This document shows positions 10,376 to 19,764 of a stretch of DNA of 64,000 nt, piece by piece; positions within the stretch are counted from its first letter, which is position 1; each line of letters opens with the position of its first letter. Made by a program: the position numbers and the translations under genes. A model generated the notes under the pieces. It saw only the letters and a list, made by a program, of their open reading frames with translations, had not been told where the DNA came from and made no database searches. The stretch lies in NCBI RefSeq assembly GCF_900108365.1, contig NZ_FNWQ01000001.1, positions 62,001 through 126,000 of the forward strand, in the 5' to 3' direction. This stretch comes from Chryseobacterium culicis. Lineage in GTDB: Bacteria > Bacteroidota > Bacteroidia > Flavobacteriales > Weeksellaceae.

Positions 10376-10436
10376 AATATGTATTATTTTTTTATTTAAG
10401 ATTAGTATTAATTTTTAGCTTACTTTTAGAGCAGTG

Positions 10437-10444
10437 CAAAGATA
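10437..10444 (-). promoter_or_regulatory. -7 box (TATCTTTG) of tsf
   Basis: TATCTTTG on the minus strand, 61 bases before the tsf start. The GC-poor flank fits a flavobacterial promoter, but the -33 element is not obvious. Confidence 0.6.
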
Positions 10445-10519
10445 ATGATTTTAATGATAAACTAAAAAATGACTTTTCACGTTATTAATATATTTAATAC
10501 TATTTTAAAGATTTGATTA

Positions 10520-11302
10520 ATGAAAAAAATCTTCTTTCTTCTATTTATATGCATTTTCTCTCTTGGATTTTCCCAAAAAAAGAAAAAAACAAAATCTAAA
10601 GCCGTTGTTGAAAAAGAAACGGTAATTATCTATACAGAGCAGGAGGCTGAAATTTCAAAGGAGGCCAGAGTAATTGCCGGCTTTCTGAAACAGAATCCCG
10701 GGCATGCTAAAACAGATTATTTTAAAAGAAGACTTATTGAGATCATCATGGCGGACAATTCTCCGGAAGCCAAGCCCACCATTAAACCTATCAGCAAGGA
10801 GAAAATTGAAAATATTGTAAAAAATAACGAGCTGAACAGTGGGAAAACAGTTGCCACCAATGCTGCAAAAACAGTTAACGGTAAACCTGTTTCCAACAAT
10901 ACGGCTGCGGCTATAGAAGCTCTTAAAGAAGAAAGAAGAACAACCTACGCAGCGGTGGGTTCTGCAGGAGCTGCAAAAAGCGCAGGTGCCTCTTCTGCCG
11001 GATCTAAAGCTGAGCCAAGTGAGGAAAACAAAAGAAGAGCTGCTATGCTTACCCATCTCTTTAATAATGATGTCAACAAGAATGAAGCGTATGTCAATAT
11101 TAAAAACAGATCTGCCTGTAATCTTATTGTGAAGATAAGCGGTAAAAAATATTATAACCTCACCGTTCCTGCAAAAGGAGAAAACTTTATTCTGGTGGAT
11201 AAAGGAGAATATGTGATGACAACAGTTGTATGTGACGCAAAGTACTCTTCTTTGAAGAAAATTACTCAGGATATTGAAATTGCACTCAATGTTTCAGAAT
11301 AG
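10520..11302 (+). CDS. Secreted protein with lysine-rich linker and C-terminal DUF6759-like domain
   Basis: 260 aa. Signal peptide of about 19 residues ending LGFSQ, immediately followed by a run of lysines (KKKKTKSK). Residues ~30-90 are helical. Residues ~95-170 are low-complexity, rich in alanine, serine and asparagine. A compact C-terminal domain (~185-260) contains NKNEAYVNIKNRSACNL, VPAKGE and TTVVCDAKYSS, with two cysteines. I believe this matches DUF6759, a family common in Chryseobacterium; the function is unknown. Predicted location is the periplasm or outside the cell. It ends at a bidirectional terminator shared with accA. Confidence 0.8.
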   Translation: MKKIFFLLFICIFSLGFSQKKKKTKSKAVVEKETVIIYTEQEAEISKEARVIAGFLKQNPGHAKTDYFKRRLIEIIMADNSPEAKPTIKPISKEKIENIVKNNELNSGKTVATNAAKTVNGKPVSNNTAAAIEALKEERRTTYAAVGSAGAAKSAGASSAGSKAEPSEENKRRAAMLTHLFNNDVNKNEAYVNIKNRSACNLIVKISGKKYYNLTVPAKGENFILVDKGEYVMTTVVCDAKYSSLKKITQDIEIALNVSE

Positions 11303-11331
11303 ATAAAATAATACAGAAGAAAACTAAAGAA

Positions 11332-11364
11332 AAAACGGTTAAGAAATAATTCCTTAACCGTTTT
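11332..11364. terminator. Bidirectional terminator between the secreted-protein gene and accA
   Basis: 12-bp perfect stem AAAACGGTTAAG/CTTAACCGTTTT with a 9-nt loop and A/T runs on both sides, between two convergent stop codons. Confidence 0.85.
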
Positions 11365-11369
11365 ATTTT

Positions 11370-12326
11370 TTATCCTTTAAACTGACCCATTGCAATGAAT
11401 TTGTCCTGTCTCTGCGTTTCTAGCTCCTGTCCGGTAAATTTGGAAAAAGCTTTGATATTTTGTAGGATTGAATTTTTCAGGTTCAGATAAGTTGCCTCCT
11501 GATCATAATGAGCACCTCCAAGCGGTTCCTCAATAATTCCATCAATGAACTTTTCTCTTAGGGCATCTGCCGGAGTAAGATTCAATGCGTTGGCTGCATC
11601 TTCTTTATGATCCCAGTTTCTCCACAAGATAGAAGAACAGCTTTCCGGAGCAATTACCGTATACCATGTATTTTCCAGCATATATACTTTATTGCCTACA
11701 CCTATTCCTAGTGCACCACCGCTGGCACCTTCTCCAATGATGTAAGTGAAGATCGGTGTCTTCAGCTGAACCATTTCAAAAATATTTCTTGCAATGGCTT
11801 CACCTTGTCCTCTTTCTTCAGCTTCCAGTCCTGGATATGCTCCCGGTGTATCTACCAATGTTACTACAGGGATATTGAATTTTTCAGCTAGCTTCATAAG
11901 TCTTAAAGCTTTTCTGTATCCTTCCGGATTTGGCATTCCAAATCTTCTGTGCTGTCTTTCTTTAGTCGTTCTTCCTTTTTGAGTCCCTATGATCATTACT
12001 TTTTGACCATCAAGGGTAATCAATCCTCCAATCATTGCCGGATCATCAGCGAAATTTCTGTCTCCATGAAGTTCTAAGAAACTGCCTTTATCTGCCATTC
12101 CGTTAATATAGTCCAGTGTGTAAGGACGATCCGGGTGACGGGACAGTTGTACTCTTTGCCAAGGTGTAAGATTTCCATAGATTTCTTTTTTCTTTTCTAA
12201 AATCTTATCCTCAATCTGGCTGCATGCTAATTTTACATCAACACCACTTTCTTCTCCTACTAAAGAACACGTCTGGTATTGATCCATCAATTCTTTGATA
12301 GGAAGTTCGAAACTTAAATATTCCAT
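11370..12326 (-). CDS. accA: Acetyl-CoA carboxylase carboxyltransferase subunit alpha
   Basis: 318 aa, the usual length. AccA with AccD transfers the carboxyl group from carboxybiotin to acetyl-CoA to make malonyl-CoA for fatty-acid synthesis. Visible family segments are the N-terminal helical region, [36 protein letters not shown], the crotonase-fold oxyanion segment [14 protein letters not shown] and [10 protein letters not shown]. accD is not in the window, while accB and accC lie 15 kb away on the same strand. It is unlinked to its neighbour gltX in function. Confidence 0.97.
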   Translation of the reverse strand: MEYLSFELPIKELMDQYQTCSLVGEESGVDVKLACSQIEDKILEKKKEIYGNLTPWQRVQLSRHPDRPYTLDYINGMADKGSFLELHGDRNFADDPAMIGGLITLDGQKVMIIGTQKGRTTKERQHRRFGMPNPEGYRKALRLMKLAEKFNIPVVTLVDTPGAYPGLEAEERGQGEAIARNIFEMVQLKTPIFTYIIGEGASGGALGIGVGNKVYMLENTWYTVIAPESCSSILWRNWDHKEDAANALNLTPADALREKFIDGIIEEPLGGAHYDQEATYLNLKNSILQNIKAFSKFTGQELETQRQDKFIAMGQFKG

Positions 12327-12375
12327 TTCTTGAAGTAAATTAAATCTTTCAAATGTATGAAAAATTATGGTTATT

Positions 12376-13884
12376 TTAGTTAAAATTATTTATAGCATTC
12401 TTTATTCTGGCAATACTTTCCTCTTTACCAAGGATTTCCAGAATGTCCGGAACGTCTGGACCCTTCAGTTCGCCAACCAAAGACAAACGCAGTGGCATCA
12501 TTACTTTACCCATACCTAATCCTTTGCTTTCCGCGAAATCATGCATCTTTTGCTTTAAGGTTTCTGCGATGAATTCCGTAGATTCAAAAGCTGTTGCCAA
12601 TTCTCCTAAAATGGCAGATGTTTCTTCATTCCATGCTTTTTTTGATGCTTTTTCGTCATAAGAAACCGGAGATTCAAAGAAAAATTTTCCGTTTTCGTAA
12701 ATGTCTTTCGGGAAAGTTGCTCTTTCTTTCATCAGGTGAATTACCTTCAGTAGTTTTTCATCAGAAGCACCGGACAGATCAAGATCGGTATTTTTAAGAA
12801 TCTGAAGAAGTTCTTCATCAGTTTTCATCTGAAGATACTGATGATTGAACCACTCAGATTTTTCTTTACTGAATCTGGCACCTGCTTTGTGCACTTTATG
12901 AAGATCAAATTCTTTGATCATCTCTTCTAATGGGAGAATTTCTTTATCGTCAGCAGGAGACCAGCCTAATAATGCTACCATATTGATGAAAGCATCAGGA
13001 AGATATCCGTTTTCTCTGTATCCCTTAGATACAAGTCCTGTTGCAGGATCTTTGAAATCAAGCGGAAATACCGGAAACCCGAATTTATCCCCGTCTCTTT
13101 TGCTTAGTTTTCCTTTCCCTTCTGGCTTTAAGATTAAAGATAAGTGGGCAAACTGTGGTGCTTCCCACTGCATTGCTTCATATAATAAGGTGTGAAGTCC
13201 TAACGATGGCAGCCATTCTTCTCCACGGATTACATGAGAGATCTCCATCTCGTGGTCGTCAATGATGTTGGCAAAGTGATAGGTTGGCATTCCGTCATTC
13301 TTTACCAGAACTTTATCATCCAAGGTATTGGTATTGACTGAAAATTTTCCACGGATAATGTCCTCCAGATTCAATACTCTGTCAACAGGTATTTTGAATC
13401 GTACTACATACGGTGTTTTTTCATCCAGCAATCGTTTAACCTCATCTTCAGAAAGGGTAAGGCTGTTTCTAAGACCGTTTCTGGTTTTATTGTCATAGGA
13501 AAATACATCACCTTTCGCTTCATACTGGGCACGAATTGCATCCAATTCTTCTGCTGTATCAAAAGCGATGTAAGCATATTCTGTTTTTAGAATCTGCTCT
13601 GTATATTTATCATAGATGTCTCTTCTTTCAGATTGTCTGTAAGGAGCAAACTTTCCTCCCTTTTTAGGACTTTCATCAGGGATGATTCCGCACCACTCCA
13701 ATGCTTCTTCAATATATTCTTCAGCACCTTCTACATATCTGGCAGTATCTGTATCTTCAATTCTCAATACAAATTCTCCTCCCTGGTTTTTAGCAAAAAG
13801 ATAATCATATAATGCGGTTCTTACGCCTCCCAAATGTAATGGCCCTGTAGGACTTGGAGCAAAACGTACTCTTACTTTCTCCAT
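12376..13884 (-). CDS. gltX: Glutamate--tRNA ligase
   Basis: 502 aa, class I aminoacyl-tRNA synthetase charging tRNA-Glu. The start [20 protein letters not shown] contains the HIGH-type nucleotide-binding motif (HLGG), and the KMSKS-type loop appears as KLSKRDGD. An upstream in-frame TTG at 13905 would add seven residues, but the TAAATTTG promoter box covers that codon, so the ATG at 13884 is the likely start. Anticodon-binding helices fill the C-terminal third. Single copy in the window; monocistronic. Confidence 0.96.
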   Translation of the reverse strand: MEKVRVRFAPSPTGPLHLGGVRTALYDYLFAKNQGGEFVLRIEDTDTARYVEGAEEYIEEALEWCGIIPDESPKKGGKFAPYRQSERRDIYDKYTEQILKTEYAYIAFDTAEELDAIRAQYEAKGDVFSYDNKTRNGLRNSLTLSEDEVKRLLDEKTPYVVRFKIPVDRVLNLEDIIRGKFSVNTNTLDDKVLVKNDGMPTYHFANIIDDHEMEISHVIRGEEWLPSLGLHTLLYEAMQWEAPQFAHLSLILKPEGKGKLSKRDGDKFGFPVFPLDFKDPATGLVSKGYRENGYLPDAFINMVALLGWSPADDKEILPLEEMIKEFDLHKVHKAGARFSKEKSEWFNHQYLQMKTDEELLQILKNTDLDLSGASDEKLLKVIHLMKERATFPKDIYENGKFFFESPVSYDEKASKKAWNEETSAILGELATAFESTEFIAETLKQKMHDFAESKGLGMGKVMMPLRLSLVGELKGPDVPDILEILGKEESIARIKNAINNFN

Positions 13885-13902
13885 TTCAATTTTTAATTTT
13901 TG

Positions 13903-13910
13903 CAAATTTA
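13903..13910 (-). promoter_or_regulatory. -7 box (TAAATTTG) of gltX, decides the start codon
   Basis: TAAATTTG ends 18 bases before the ATG at 13884 and overlaps the alternative TTG start at 13905, which could therefore not be transcribed from this promoter. Confidence 0.65.
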
Positions 13911-13986
13911 CTTAATTTCTAGTTTTTAAGTGTTCTGTGGAACTTAATTTTAATGAGTTTTTTTAAGTAGTATCTAAAATAAAAAA

Positions 13987-14004
13987 GCAAGTCTGAAGAC
14001 TTGC
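13987..14004 (-). terminator. Terminator of the 14028-14927 lipoprotein gene
   Basis: Stem GCAAGTC/GACTTGC with a TGAA loop, flanked by six A and five T. It lies 23 bases past the stop. Confidence 0.8.
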
Positions 14005-14027
14005 CTTTTTATTACTTTGCTAAATTA

Positions 14028-14927
14028 TTACCATTGAAAATTAGAAGCTCCTTCAAGTTTATATTCGTTTCCGTTTACAGTGGTTGTAAATGTACCTCCT
14101 ATTTTTCCTCTGCTAGGCTTCCACACATAATTTTGTTTGCCTCCTGTATTTCGTATGACACTTCCGTAGTCAGATAAAAATCCAAGAGTCTCAATTTCTC
14201 CGATTCCAGAACCAAAGAATTCTGCATAGGCATCTAGTGCGGGACGCATAGAACTAGGATACAAAACCCACTGCCCATTAACATATGCATTAGATCCAAG
14301 TTGTGTGAAGTTACGATAAAATGTAAGTCCTATATCATCCTTGTGCTTTTCTACCCCTACATGCCATGTAATGTTATATACTCCATTAGATAATAAAACA
14401 CCTTCCTTTACTGAAACGACTCCTATGTATTTTCCTGTTGAATTGTCAGACTTGATAGTAGACAGTTCGTTGATATCAGTAGTGATAGCTGTTTCATAGT
14501 CAAGTGTTGGTTCCACTGTATAAATAGACTTTCGTAAATAGTTGGAGTACTTCTGGAATAAATTTTCTGCTTTTTCTTTATCAAATAATACCAGGAAGTT
14601 GATTTCGTCTGCCAGATTCTGAAGACTTGTAAATTTAAACGTTTCTCTTTCCTTATAGACGGATTTTAGTTTTAAATCATGATAGAAGATGGCATTTTTT
14701 TCTACATTATTAGATGTAGAGCCAGTTGCAAAACTTTTGAACTCGGATGAGATTCTTTTTTCTTCATCTGATCTGAATTTACCTATTTTGTTCGCTAAGC
14801 CAGATGCTGTTTCTGTTGTTCTCATTTCATGCGAATTTTCTATGCTGTCATTTGTACAAGAAAGCATAGTAGCTCCAATTGATACTGCCAATAAAAGATT
14901 TGTTAATTTGAATGATTTTCTTTTCAT
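14028..14927 (-). CDS. Predicted lipoprotein of unknown function
   Basis: 299 aa. Lipoprotein signal peptide with lipobox M-L-S-C at Cys24, followed by TNDSIEN, an acidic stretch compatible with surface export of flavobacterial lipoproteins. Residues ~50-150 are charged and helical. The C-terminal half is beta-rich, with WHVGVEKH, GSNAYVNGQW and a closing segment KIGGTFTTTVNGNEYKLEG. I do not recognise a domain. It is divergently transcribed from the MACPF gene across a 499-bp gap, so a functional pairing (accessory or self-protection) is possible but unproven. Confidence 0.75.
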   Translation of the reverse strand: MKRKSFKLTNLLLAVSIGATMLSCTNDSIENSHEMRTTETASGLANKIGKFRSDEEKRISSEFKSFATGSTSNNVEKNAIFYHDLKLKSVYKERETFKFTSLQNLADEINFLVLFDKEKAENLFQKYSNYLRKSIYTVEPTLDYETAITTDINELSTIKSDNSTGKYIGVVSVKEGVLLSNGVYNITWHVGVEKHKDDIGLTFYRNFTQLGSNAYVNGQWVLYPSSMRPALDAYAEFFGSGIGEIETLGFLSDYGSVIRNTGGKQNYVWKPSRGKIGGTFTTTVNGNEYKLEGASNFQW

Positions 14928-15034
14928 GTCTGTCCGTTTATTTGTTATCTGTTTGTAATTTCTTGTCCTGCTAATTGAATTCTAAACGAAGAATAGAAAA
15001 CTGCAGAATCATTATCAGGATAAATTTTCAGCGG

Positions 15035-15042
15035 CAAATATA
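15035..15042 (-). promoter_or_regulatory. Candidate -7 box (TATATTTG)
   Basis: Lies 108 bases upstream of the lipoprotein start at 14927, which implies a 5' leader of roughly 100 bases. No clear -33 element. Confidence 0.45.
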
Positions 15043-15351
15043 AATTTTATTTCTTTATTTTGTGATTAATTATTTATTAAAATATCAATATTAAAGGATT
15101 TTTAAGATGTTTTGATTTTACTTTTATTTCATTTATTTGGGATTTTTTTAAAATTATTTAAAGAAAATTTGCTATTTTTTTATATTTTAGAATACCGTTA
15201 TGGGGTTAAATACCAATACTTCAATTTATTCAAGCATCAATACGATTTAATATGGAAATTACTAAGATGGCATTTGAGTTATTTTCATTTAATATTGGCA
15301 GGAAAAGCTTTTATTAAGCATCTATTAATGATTTGTTAAATTCACTAAACA

Positions 15352-15365
15352 ATGATATATATCAT
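15352..15365. promoter_or_regulatory. 14-bp palindrome ATGATATATATCAT, possible operator
   Basis: Perfect dyad placed just upstream of the -33 element of the MACPF gene, a position suited to a dimeric regulator. Being AT-only in its core, it could also arise by chance in this composition. Confidence 0.3.
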
Positions 15366-15372
15366 GATGTAA

Positions 15373-15406
15373 TTGTTTTTTCACTTACTGTTGAATATTA
15401 TATTTG
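15373..15406 (+). promoter_or_regulatory. Promoter of the MACPF gene (TTG-N23-TATATTTG)
   Basis: TTG at 15373-15375 and TATATTTG at 15399-15406 with a 23-base spacer, fitting the flavobacterial consensus. The start codon follows 21 bases later. Confidence 0.65.
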
Positions 15407-15426
15407 CAAAAACTTTTAAATAATCT

Positions 15427-16815
15427 ATGAAAAAGCAAATTTTATTTTGCGTCAGTAGTGTACTGATGCTTTTTATGAGTTCCTGTTCTACAGAAGAACT
15501 GAACAGTGAGGTAACCCCGGAAAGTCCTGCAGCAAAGACCAGTAACAGTTTGTCAGCTGCCAAATTTGCAGGAGACGGAATTTATGATGTCTTGGGACAT
15601 GGTTATAATGTTGCCGGTGAATATGCCAATGCAACAGCAGCCGGTTTTAAAGTCATTGATATCGACCGTTTTAAAGTGGAGCAGGCCAACAGACTGATCA
15701 GCGAGAACACATTTTCGCAGGAATACACTGAAGAATATGGTGAAAATGCTGAATCTTATTCTAAAATGGTTTCTACCAAAGTGAATGCTACTGCAGGTAT
15801 TCCGTTATTCAAGAAAACACTTTCGGTAGGCTTTAATTCTGCCGTAACAACCAATAACAAGTTTGAAGGAAAGTATATTTACGGAAGCTACAATCTTACG
15901 ATTAAACAAAAAAGAGTGCGTTTCAATGCCACTACAGATATGTTGGGAGACTATCTTACTCCGGAATTTGTTCAGGATTTACAGACAAAAACTCCGCAGC
16001 AAATTGTACAGGATTACGGAACTCACGTAACACTAGACATCTATACAGGTGCAAAACTGGATGTTTTATTCCAGGCAGAAACAAGAAGCCAGAGCCGTGA
16101 CCGTGCTGCAAGAATTGGAGTAAAAGTGGGGATGAAAGACATCTTTGATGTAGATGTAACCAATGATGTGAACACGTCAGAATCATCTATGAACTATTCT
16201 AAGAAGTTATCATTCAAAACAAGAGGGGGAGATCCTTCAAAAGGCTTACTGGGAGAACTGAATCTTGATCAGACCAACCCTAAAATTAATTTTTCAAACT
16301 GGCAGAACAGCTCAAATACAAGCAACTCAGTATTGGTAGATTTTGGAAGCAACGGACTGGTTATCATCTATGACTTAGTGAAAGATGCTGCTAAAAAAGC
16401 GCAGCTTAAAGCGTACGTGGATCAGTATCTGATCGATAATAAAGTGTATATGGAGTTCAATACCATTCCGGTTTACAGATATTATAACGGATTGGATCAT
16501 TATTATACAAAAACTCCGGGAAGCTACAGCGGATATTCGTTTGAAGGAATCGAGTTTAATGCATTCTTGTATAAGGCTCCCAATACAGTTCCTATCTACA
16601 GATATTATAACGGTAAAGATCATTATTATACAAAAACTCCGGGATATTATCAGGGATATGTAGACGAAGGAATTGAATTTAATGCTTTTGCTACTCAGCA
16701 GCCTAATACAGTTCCTATCTACAGATACTGGAATGGTAAAGATCATTATTATTCAAGATCCAGCGTAAAACCATCAGGTTATGTTGCAGAAGGAATTGAA
16801 TTCTATGCATACTAA
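15427..16815 (+). CDS. MACPF-domain lipoprotein with three C-terminal DUF5648-like repeats
   Basis: 462 aa. Lipobox M-S-S-C at Cys20, followed by STEE, compatible with surface display. Residues ~50-335 form a membrane-attack-complex/perforin domain: the signature DYGTHV lies at 196-201 and the GG hinge segment (TRGGDP) at 265-270. Residues ~345-462 are three ~40-residue repeats with the pattern PxYRYxNGxDHYYxxx...GYxxEGIEFxA, matching DUF5648-type modules that often sit on secreted proteins and probably bind glycans. MACPF lipoproteins of Bacteroidales include secreted antimicrobial toxins (BSAPs). By analogy this may be a contact or diffusible pore-former against other bacteria or against eukaryotic cells. 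Own promoter and terminator. Confidence 0.88.
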   Translation: MKKQILFCVSSVLMLFMSSCSTEELNSEVTPESPAAKTSNSLSAAKFAGDGIYDVLGHGYNVAGEYANATAAGFKVIDIDRFKVEQANRLISENTFSQEYTEEYGENAESYSKMVSTKVNATAGIPLFKKTLSVGFNSAVTTNNKFEGKYIYGSYNLTIKQKRVRFNATTDMLGDYLTPEFVQDLQTKTPQQIVQDYGTHVTLDIYTGAKLDVLFQAETRSQSRDRAARIGVKVGMKDIFDVDVTNDVNTSESSMNYSKKLSFKTRGGDPSKGLLGELNLDQTNPKINFSNWQNSSNTSNSVLVDFGSNGLVIIYDLVKDAAKKAQLKAYVDQYLIDNKVYMEFNTIPVYRYYNGLDHYYTKTPGSYSGYSFEGIEFNAFLYKAPNTVPIYRYYNGKDHYYTKTPGYYQGYVDEGIEFNAFATQQPNTVPIYRYWNGKDHYYSRSSVKPSGYVAEGIEFYAY

Positions 16816-16843
16816 CTAAAAATATTGATATTTTACAACGAAG

Positions 16844-16869
16844 AACCGTCTCAGTTGAGGCGGTTTTTT
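16844..16869 (+). terminator. Terminator of the MACPF gene
   Basis: Stem AACCGTCTCA/TGAGGCGGTT (one G-T pair) followed by six T, 29 bases past the stop. Confidence 0.85.
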
Positions 16870-16952
16870 GCAATTTTGGAGCTGATTTTTATAAATTATG
16901 TATAAAAGATAAATGCAGTACACATTTCATATATCCTTATCTTTTTAAAATG

Positions 16953-16960
16953 TATTTTTG
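16953..16960 (+). promoter_or_regulatory. -7 box (TATTTTTG) of the plus-strand glycosyltransferase trio
   Basis: TATTTTTG lies 26 bases before the ATG at 16987. The upstream -33 region lacks an obvious TTG. Confidence 0.5.
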
Positions 16961-16986
16961 CAACAGATAATTATTGAAAATTATAA

Positions 16987-17784
16987 ATGAAAAAAGCAAT
17001 CTGCCTTTTTATCGTTGGAGAAAAATATCGCAAAATATTTAGTAAAAATAAGGTTCAGTTTGAAAAGTATGCGCAAAAATGTGGAGCAGATCTGATTATT
17101 CTCGACAAACCTCTGGATGATACTTTTTATCGCCCTTTATTATCACAAAAATTACTGATCCCATTTCAGACAAAACAGTATGATATTGTTTTATTTTTGG
17201 ATCTTGATATCACTATTTCAGAAAAAGCACCGTCTGTATTTGAATACCTTCCCGAGAACAAATACTTTGGAGCAGTCCTTGATCCGCGCGGGACGGAAGA
17301 ATTTGATAAAACATGGGGACATATCCCAAGAATATTAGAAGAAACTTCTGAAATATATTTTACGGATAGGCACTTTGATGCTCACCCTATGTTACAAGGA
17401 AGTATAAACGGAGGAGTTTTTGTTTTCCGTCCGCAGAAAATCGCCGATACATTTAAAGATTATTATTTTTCTGAACATAACCAGGGAGAATTCAATAGTT
17501 TTGAAGAAACTCCTTTTGCATATATTTCACAGGTCAACGGCTGGTTTGAAGCATTGCCTGCTGAATTTAATGTTCAGGTTATGTATAAAATAAAAGGAAC
17601 GCATGAGGGAAATCACGTTGATGCTGATGAAAAAAATATTTCAAAATTCATAAAAAAGTATTTTTATAAAAAGAATAACTATTGCATGCTGCCTACAAAA
17701 AAATATAAAAGATTTGTAAAAAATTTGATTGCAGACAATTACTTTGTTCACTTTGCAGGTAACTACCCGATAATTTATAATTAG
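16987..17784 (+). CDS. GT-A-fold glycosyltransferase-like protein (GT8-like)
   Basis: 265 aa, cytoplasmic. An N-terminal Rossmann-like strand precedes FLDLDIT at residues ~70-76, a DxD-type metal/nucleotide-sugar motif. Later come SINGGVFVFRP (~139-149) and the closing HFAG (~258), an arrangement typical of family 8-like retaining transferases. Substrate unknown. It starts a three-gene plus-strand operon: the next start is 4 bases after its stop. Together they probably add sugars to LPS or a capsule, or glycosylate surface proteins. Confidence 0.75.
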   Translation: MKKAICLFIVGEKYRKIFSKNKVQFEKYAQKCGADLIILDKPLDDTFYRPLLSQKLLIPFQTKQYDIVLFLDLDITISEKAPSVFEYLPENKYFGAVLDPRGTEEFDKTWGHIPRILEETSEIYFTDRHFDAHPMLQGSINGGVFVFRPQKIADTFKDYYFSEHNQGEFNSFEETPFAYISQVNGWFEALPAEFNVQVMYKIKGTHEGNHVDADEKNISKFIKKYFYKKNNYCMLPTKKYKRFVKNLIADNYFVHFAGNYPIIYN

Positions 17785-17788
17785 CCCT

Positions 17789-18445
17789 ATGAAAGTCATT
17801 AGAAAAATTTTAAAAAAATTCGTGAGCATTTCTTACGGTATAACGGTGAACAATGAAGCTGATGAAATTATCCGACTTTTAAATGCTTTGCTCCCTGCCA
17901 TAGATAAAAATGATGAGGTTATTGTTTTACAGGATGTAACCCATAAGAATCAAAATGTTGCCGACATTCTTGATACATATGGTAATAGAATTGTCCGAAT
18001 TGAAGCACGGCTTGATGGAGATTTTGCAACATTCAAAAATAATCTGATAAAAGTTGCCCGAAAAGACTATTTGTTTCAAATTGACGCAGATGAGATACCT
18101 GAGTCCTCTCTGATGGAAAAACTAAAACCTTATCTGTTTAAAAAAAGGAAAAAAGACGTTTTCATGGTTCCCAGGATTAATATTGTAAACGGAATTACCG
18201 ATGAGCACATAGAACGCTGGAACTGGCAGATAAATGATAAAGGATATATCAATTTTCCGGATTATCAGCATCGTATTTTTAAACTTAACAGAGGTATCAA
18301 ATGGGAGAATAAGGTGCATGAAAAACTTTGTAATTATAAAAAAATTGCAGGTCTTCCGGCATCAGATTATTCCATGTGTCTGCTTCATATTAAAGAAATT
18401 AAGAGACAGGAGCAGCAAAACTCTTTTTACGACACTATTGTATAA
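17789..18445 (+). CDS. Family 2 glycosyltransferase
   Basis: 218 aa. GT-A fold with VNNEADEIIRLLNALL near the N-terminus and the metal-binding motif QIDADE at ~97-102. The WENKVHEKL segment near residue 170 is typical of the WaaE/KdtX-like subgroup. Short for the family, ending soon after the acceptor region. Four bases separate it from the preceding gene and seven from the next. Inferred to add one sugar to a surface glycan. Confidence 0.8.
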   Translation: MKVIRKILKKFVSISYGITVNNEADEIIRLLNALLPAIDKNDEVIVLQDVTHKNQNVADILDTYGNRIVRIEARLDGDFATFKNNLIKVARKDYLFQIDADEIPESSLMEKLKPYLFKKRKKDVFMVPRINIVNGITDEHIERWNWQINDKGYINFPDYQHRIFKLNRGIKWENKVHEKLCNYKKIAGLPASDYSMCLLHIKEIKRQEQQNSFYDTIV

Positions 18446-18452
18446 ATATCCT

Positions 18453-19676
18453 ATGAGTATAAAAGTAATCTTAGACGCAGATGTTATAGCAGACTTCTAC
18501 AAGGATAACAGGACCGGAATTTTCAGGGTTACTTTGGCCTTTTTTCGGGAACTAAGCAGGAATAAGGCTATTGAAGTGTTCTACGCTCACCTTAGTGTAC
18601 TTCACAACGAGACCTCTACCAAAGAAATTGATCATTTTTTTTCTGAAAACTCCCTATCAGTAAAAAAGGCAAACCATAGATACAGAAGACCTTTTTTACC
18701 CTTAAGAAAAGAAAAGCTTTTCCGTCACTTTTACCATAAAATGGGAATTTATAATTATAAAAATGTCCATTTTGAAGAGGTTTTTAGCAAAGCTGAAATT
18801 TTTCATTCCTTTTATTATCCTATTAATCATGAAGTCAGGAAGTATGAAAATCTAAAAAAAGTGGTAACCATCCATGACTTAATACCTATTATGTTTCCCG
18901 ATCTGCACTTTAATGCTGATCTTATCAAGAATATTATAGAAAGTATAGGTAAAGACGGATATGCGGTCTGTGTATCAGAAAATACCAAAAAAGACTTGCT
19001 TAACTATGCTCCTCATCTCAATCCTGATCATATCTTTGTTAATTTACTGGCTGCTTCAGAATCCCTCTTTTATGTATGTAACGACGCCGAGAAATTTAAC
19101 TCAATAAAAGAGAAATATAATCTTCCGAAAAAATACTTTTTAAGTGTAGGAACTTTAGAGCCACGAAAAAATGTAGATTTTGTGATCCGTAATTTTATCA
19201 GGGTTATTAAAGAAAATAACATTGATGACTTAGGGTTGGTATTAGTGGGTGCTAAAGGATGGGATTATGATAAGATTTTTAATGAATACAATAATGCTCA
19301 GGAATTAAAGGATAAAATTATCATCACAGGAAGAGTACCGGATGAAGATCTCGCTAGCTTGTACAGCCATGCTCACTCTTTTTACTATATGTCTTTTTAC
19401 GAAGGATTTGGACTGCCTCCTTTAGAAGCTATGCAGTGCGGTGTGGCCACAGTAACATCCAATACTTCATCCTTACCGGAAGTGGTTGGTGATGCTGGAA
19501 TTATGTTAAGCCCTGATGATGATGATGCGCTATCGCAAACAATGCTGAATTTATATGCAAATGAAAATTTGAGAAGAGAATATTCAGAAAAAGGATTGAA
19601 ACGCTCTAAGCTGTTTTCCTGGAAGAAAAGTGCTGATGAACTTGCTGTAATTTATAAGAAAATCAGTAATCATTGA
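18453..19676 (+). CDS. Family 4 (GT-B) glycosyltransferase
   Basis: 407 aa from the ATG at 18453, chosen because it follows the stop of the preceding gene by 7 bases; upstream in-frame codons lie inside that gene. N-terminal acceptor domain with TIHDLIPIMFP, then the Glycos_transf_1 domain: FLSVGTLEPRKN, LVLVGAKGW, IIITGRVPDEDL and the E-x7-E motif in FYEGFGLPPLEAMQCG. Close in style to mannosyl- or rhamnosyltransferases of O-antigen and capsule clusters. Ends at a bidirectional terminator facing the minus-strand operon. Confidence 0.88.
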   Translation: MSIKVILDADVIADFYKDNRTGIFRVTLAFFRELSRNKAIEVFYAHLSVLHNETSTKEIDHFFSENSLSVKKANHRYRRPFLPLRKEKLFRHFYHKMGIYNYKNVHFEEVFSKAEIFHSFYYPINHEVRKYENLKKVVTIHDLIPIMFPDLHFNADLIKNIIESIGKDGYAVCVSENTKKDLLNYAPHLNPDHIFVNLLAASESLFYVCNDAEKFNSIKEKYNLPKKYFLSVGTLEPRKNVDFVIRNFIRVIKENNIDDLGLVLVGAKGWDYDKIFNEYNNAQELKDKIIITGRVPDEDLASLYSHAHSFYYMSFYEGFGLPPLEAMQCGVATVTSNTSSLPEVVGDAGIMLSPDDDDALSQTMLNLYANENLRREYSEKGLKRSKLFSWKKSADELAVIYKKISNH

Positions 19677-19723
19677 TCATAAAACAGTGATTTAGAAATT
19701 GCTGATCTTTACAAAAATAGAAT

Positions 19724-19757
19724 AAAAAATGTTTCCGCGGTATGGGAAACATTTTTT
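19724..19757. terminator. Bidirectional terminator between converging glycan operons
   Basis: Stem AAAAAATGTTTCC/GGAAACATTTTTT with an 8-nt loop, between stops at 19676 (+) and 19765 (-). Confidence 0.88.
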
Positions 19758-19764
19758 TATGATT

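Larger units (their letters stand above)
14928..15426. other. 499-bp AT-rich divergent intergenic region
   Basis: Holds the TATATTTG box of the minus-strand lipoprotein (15035-15042), a 14-bp perfect palindrome (15352-15365) and the MACPF promoter (15373-15406). The middle ~300 bases are very AT-rich. They allow a 75-codon plus-strand reading frame without family features, which I do not consider a gene. I see no RNA gene here. Confidence 0.6.

Noticed and set aside
15112..15339. 75-codon plus-strand frame in the MACPF upstream region
   Set aside because: Very AT-rich, no promoter or family features, and typical of random frames in such sequence.
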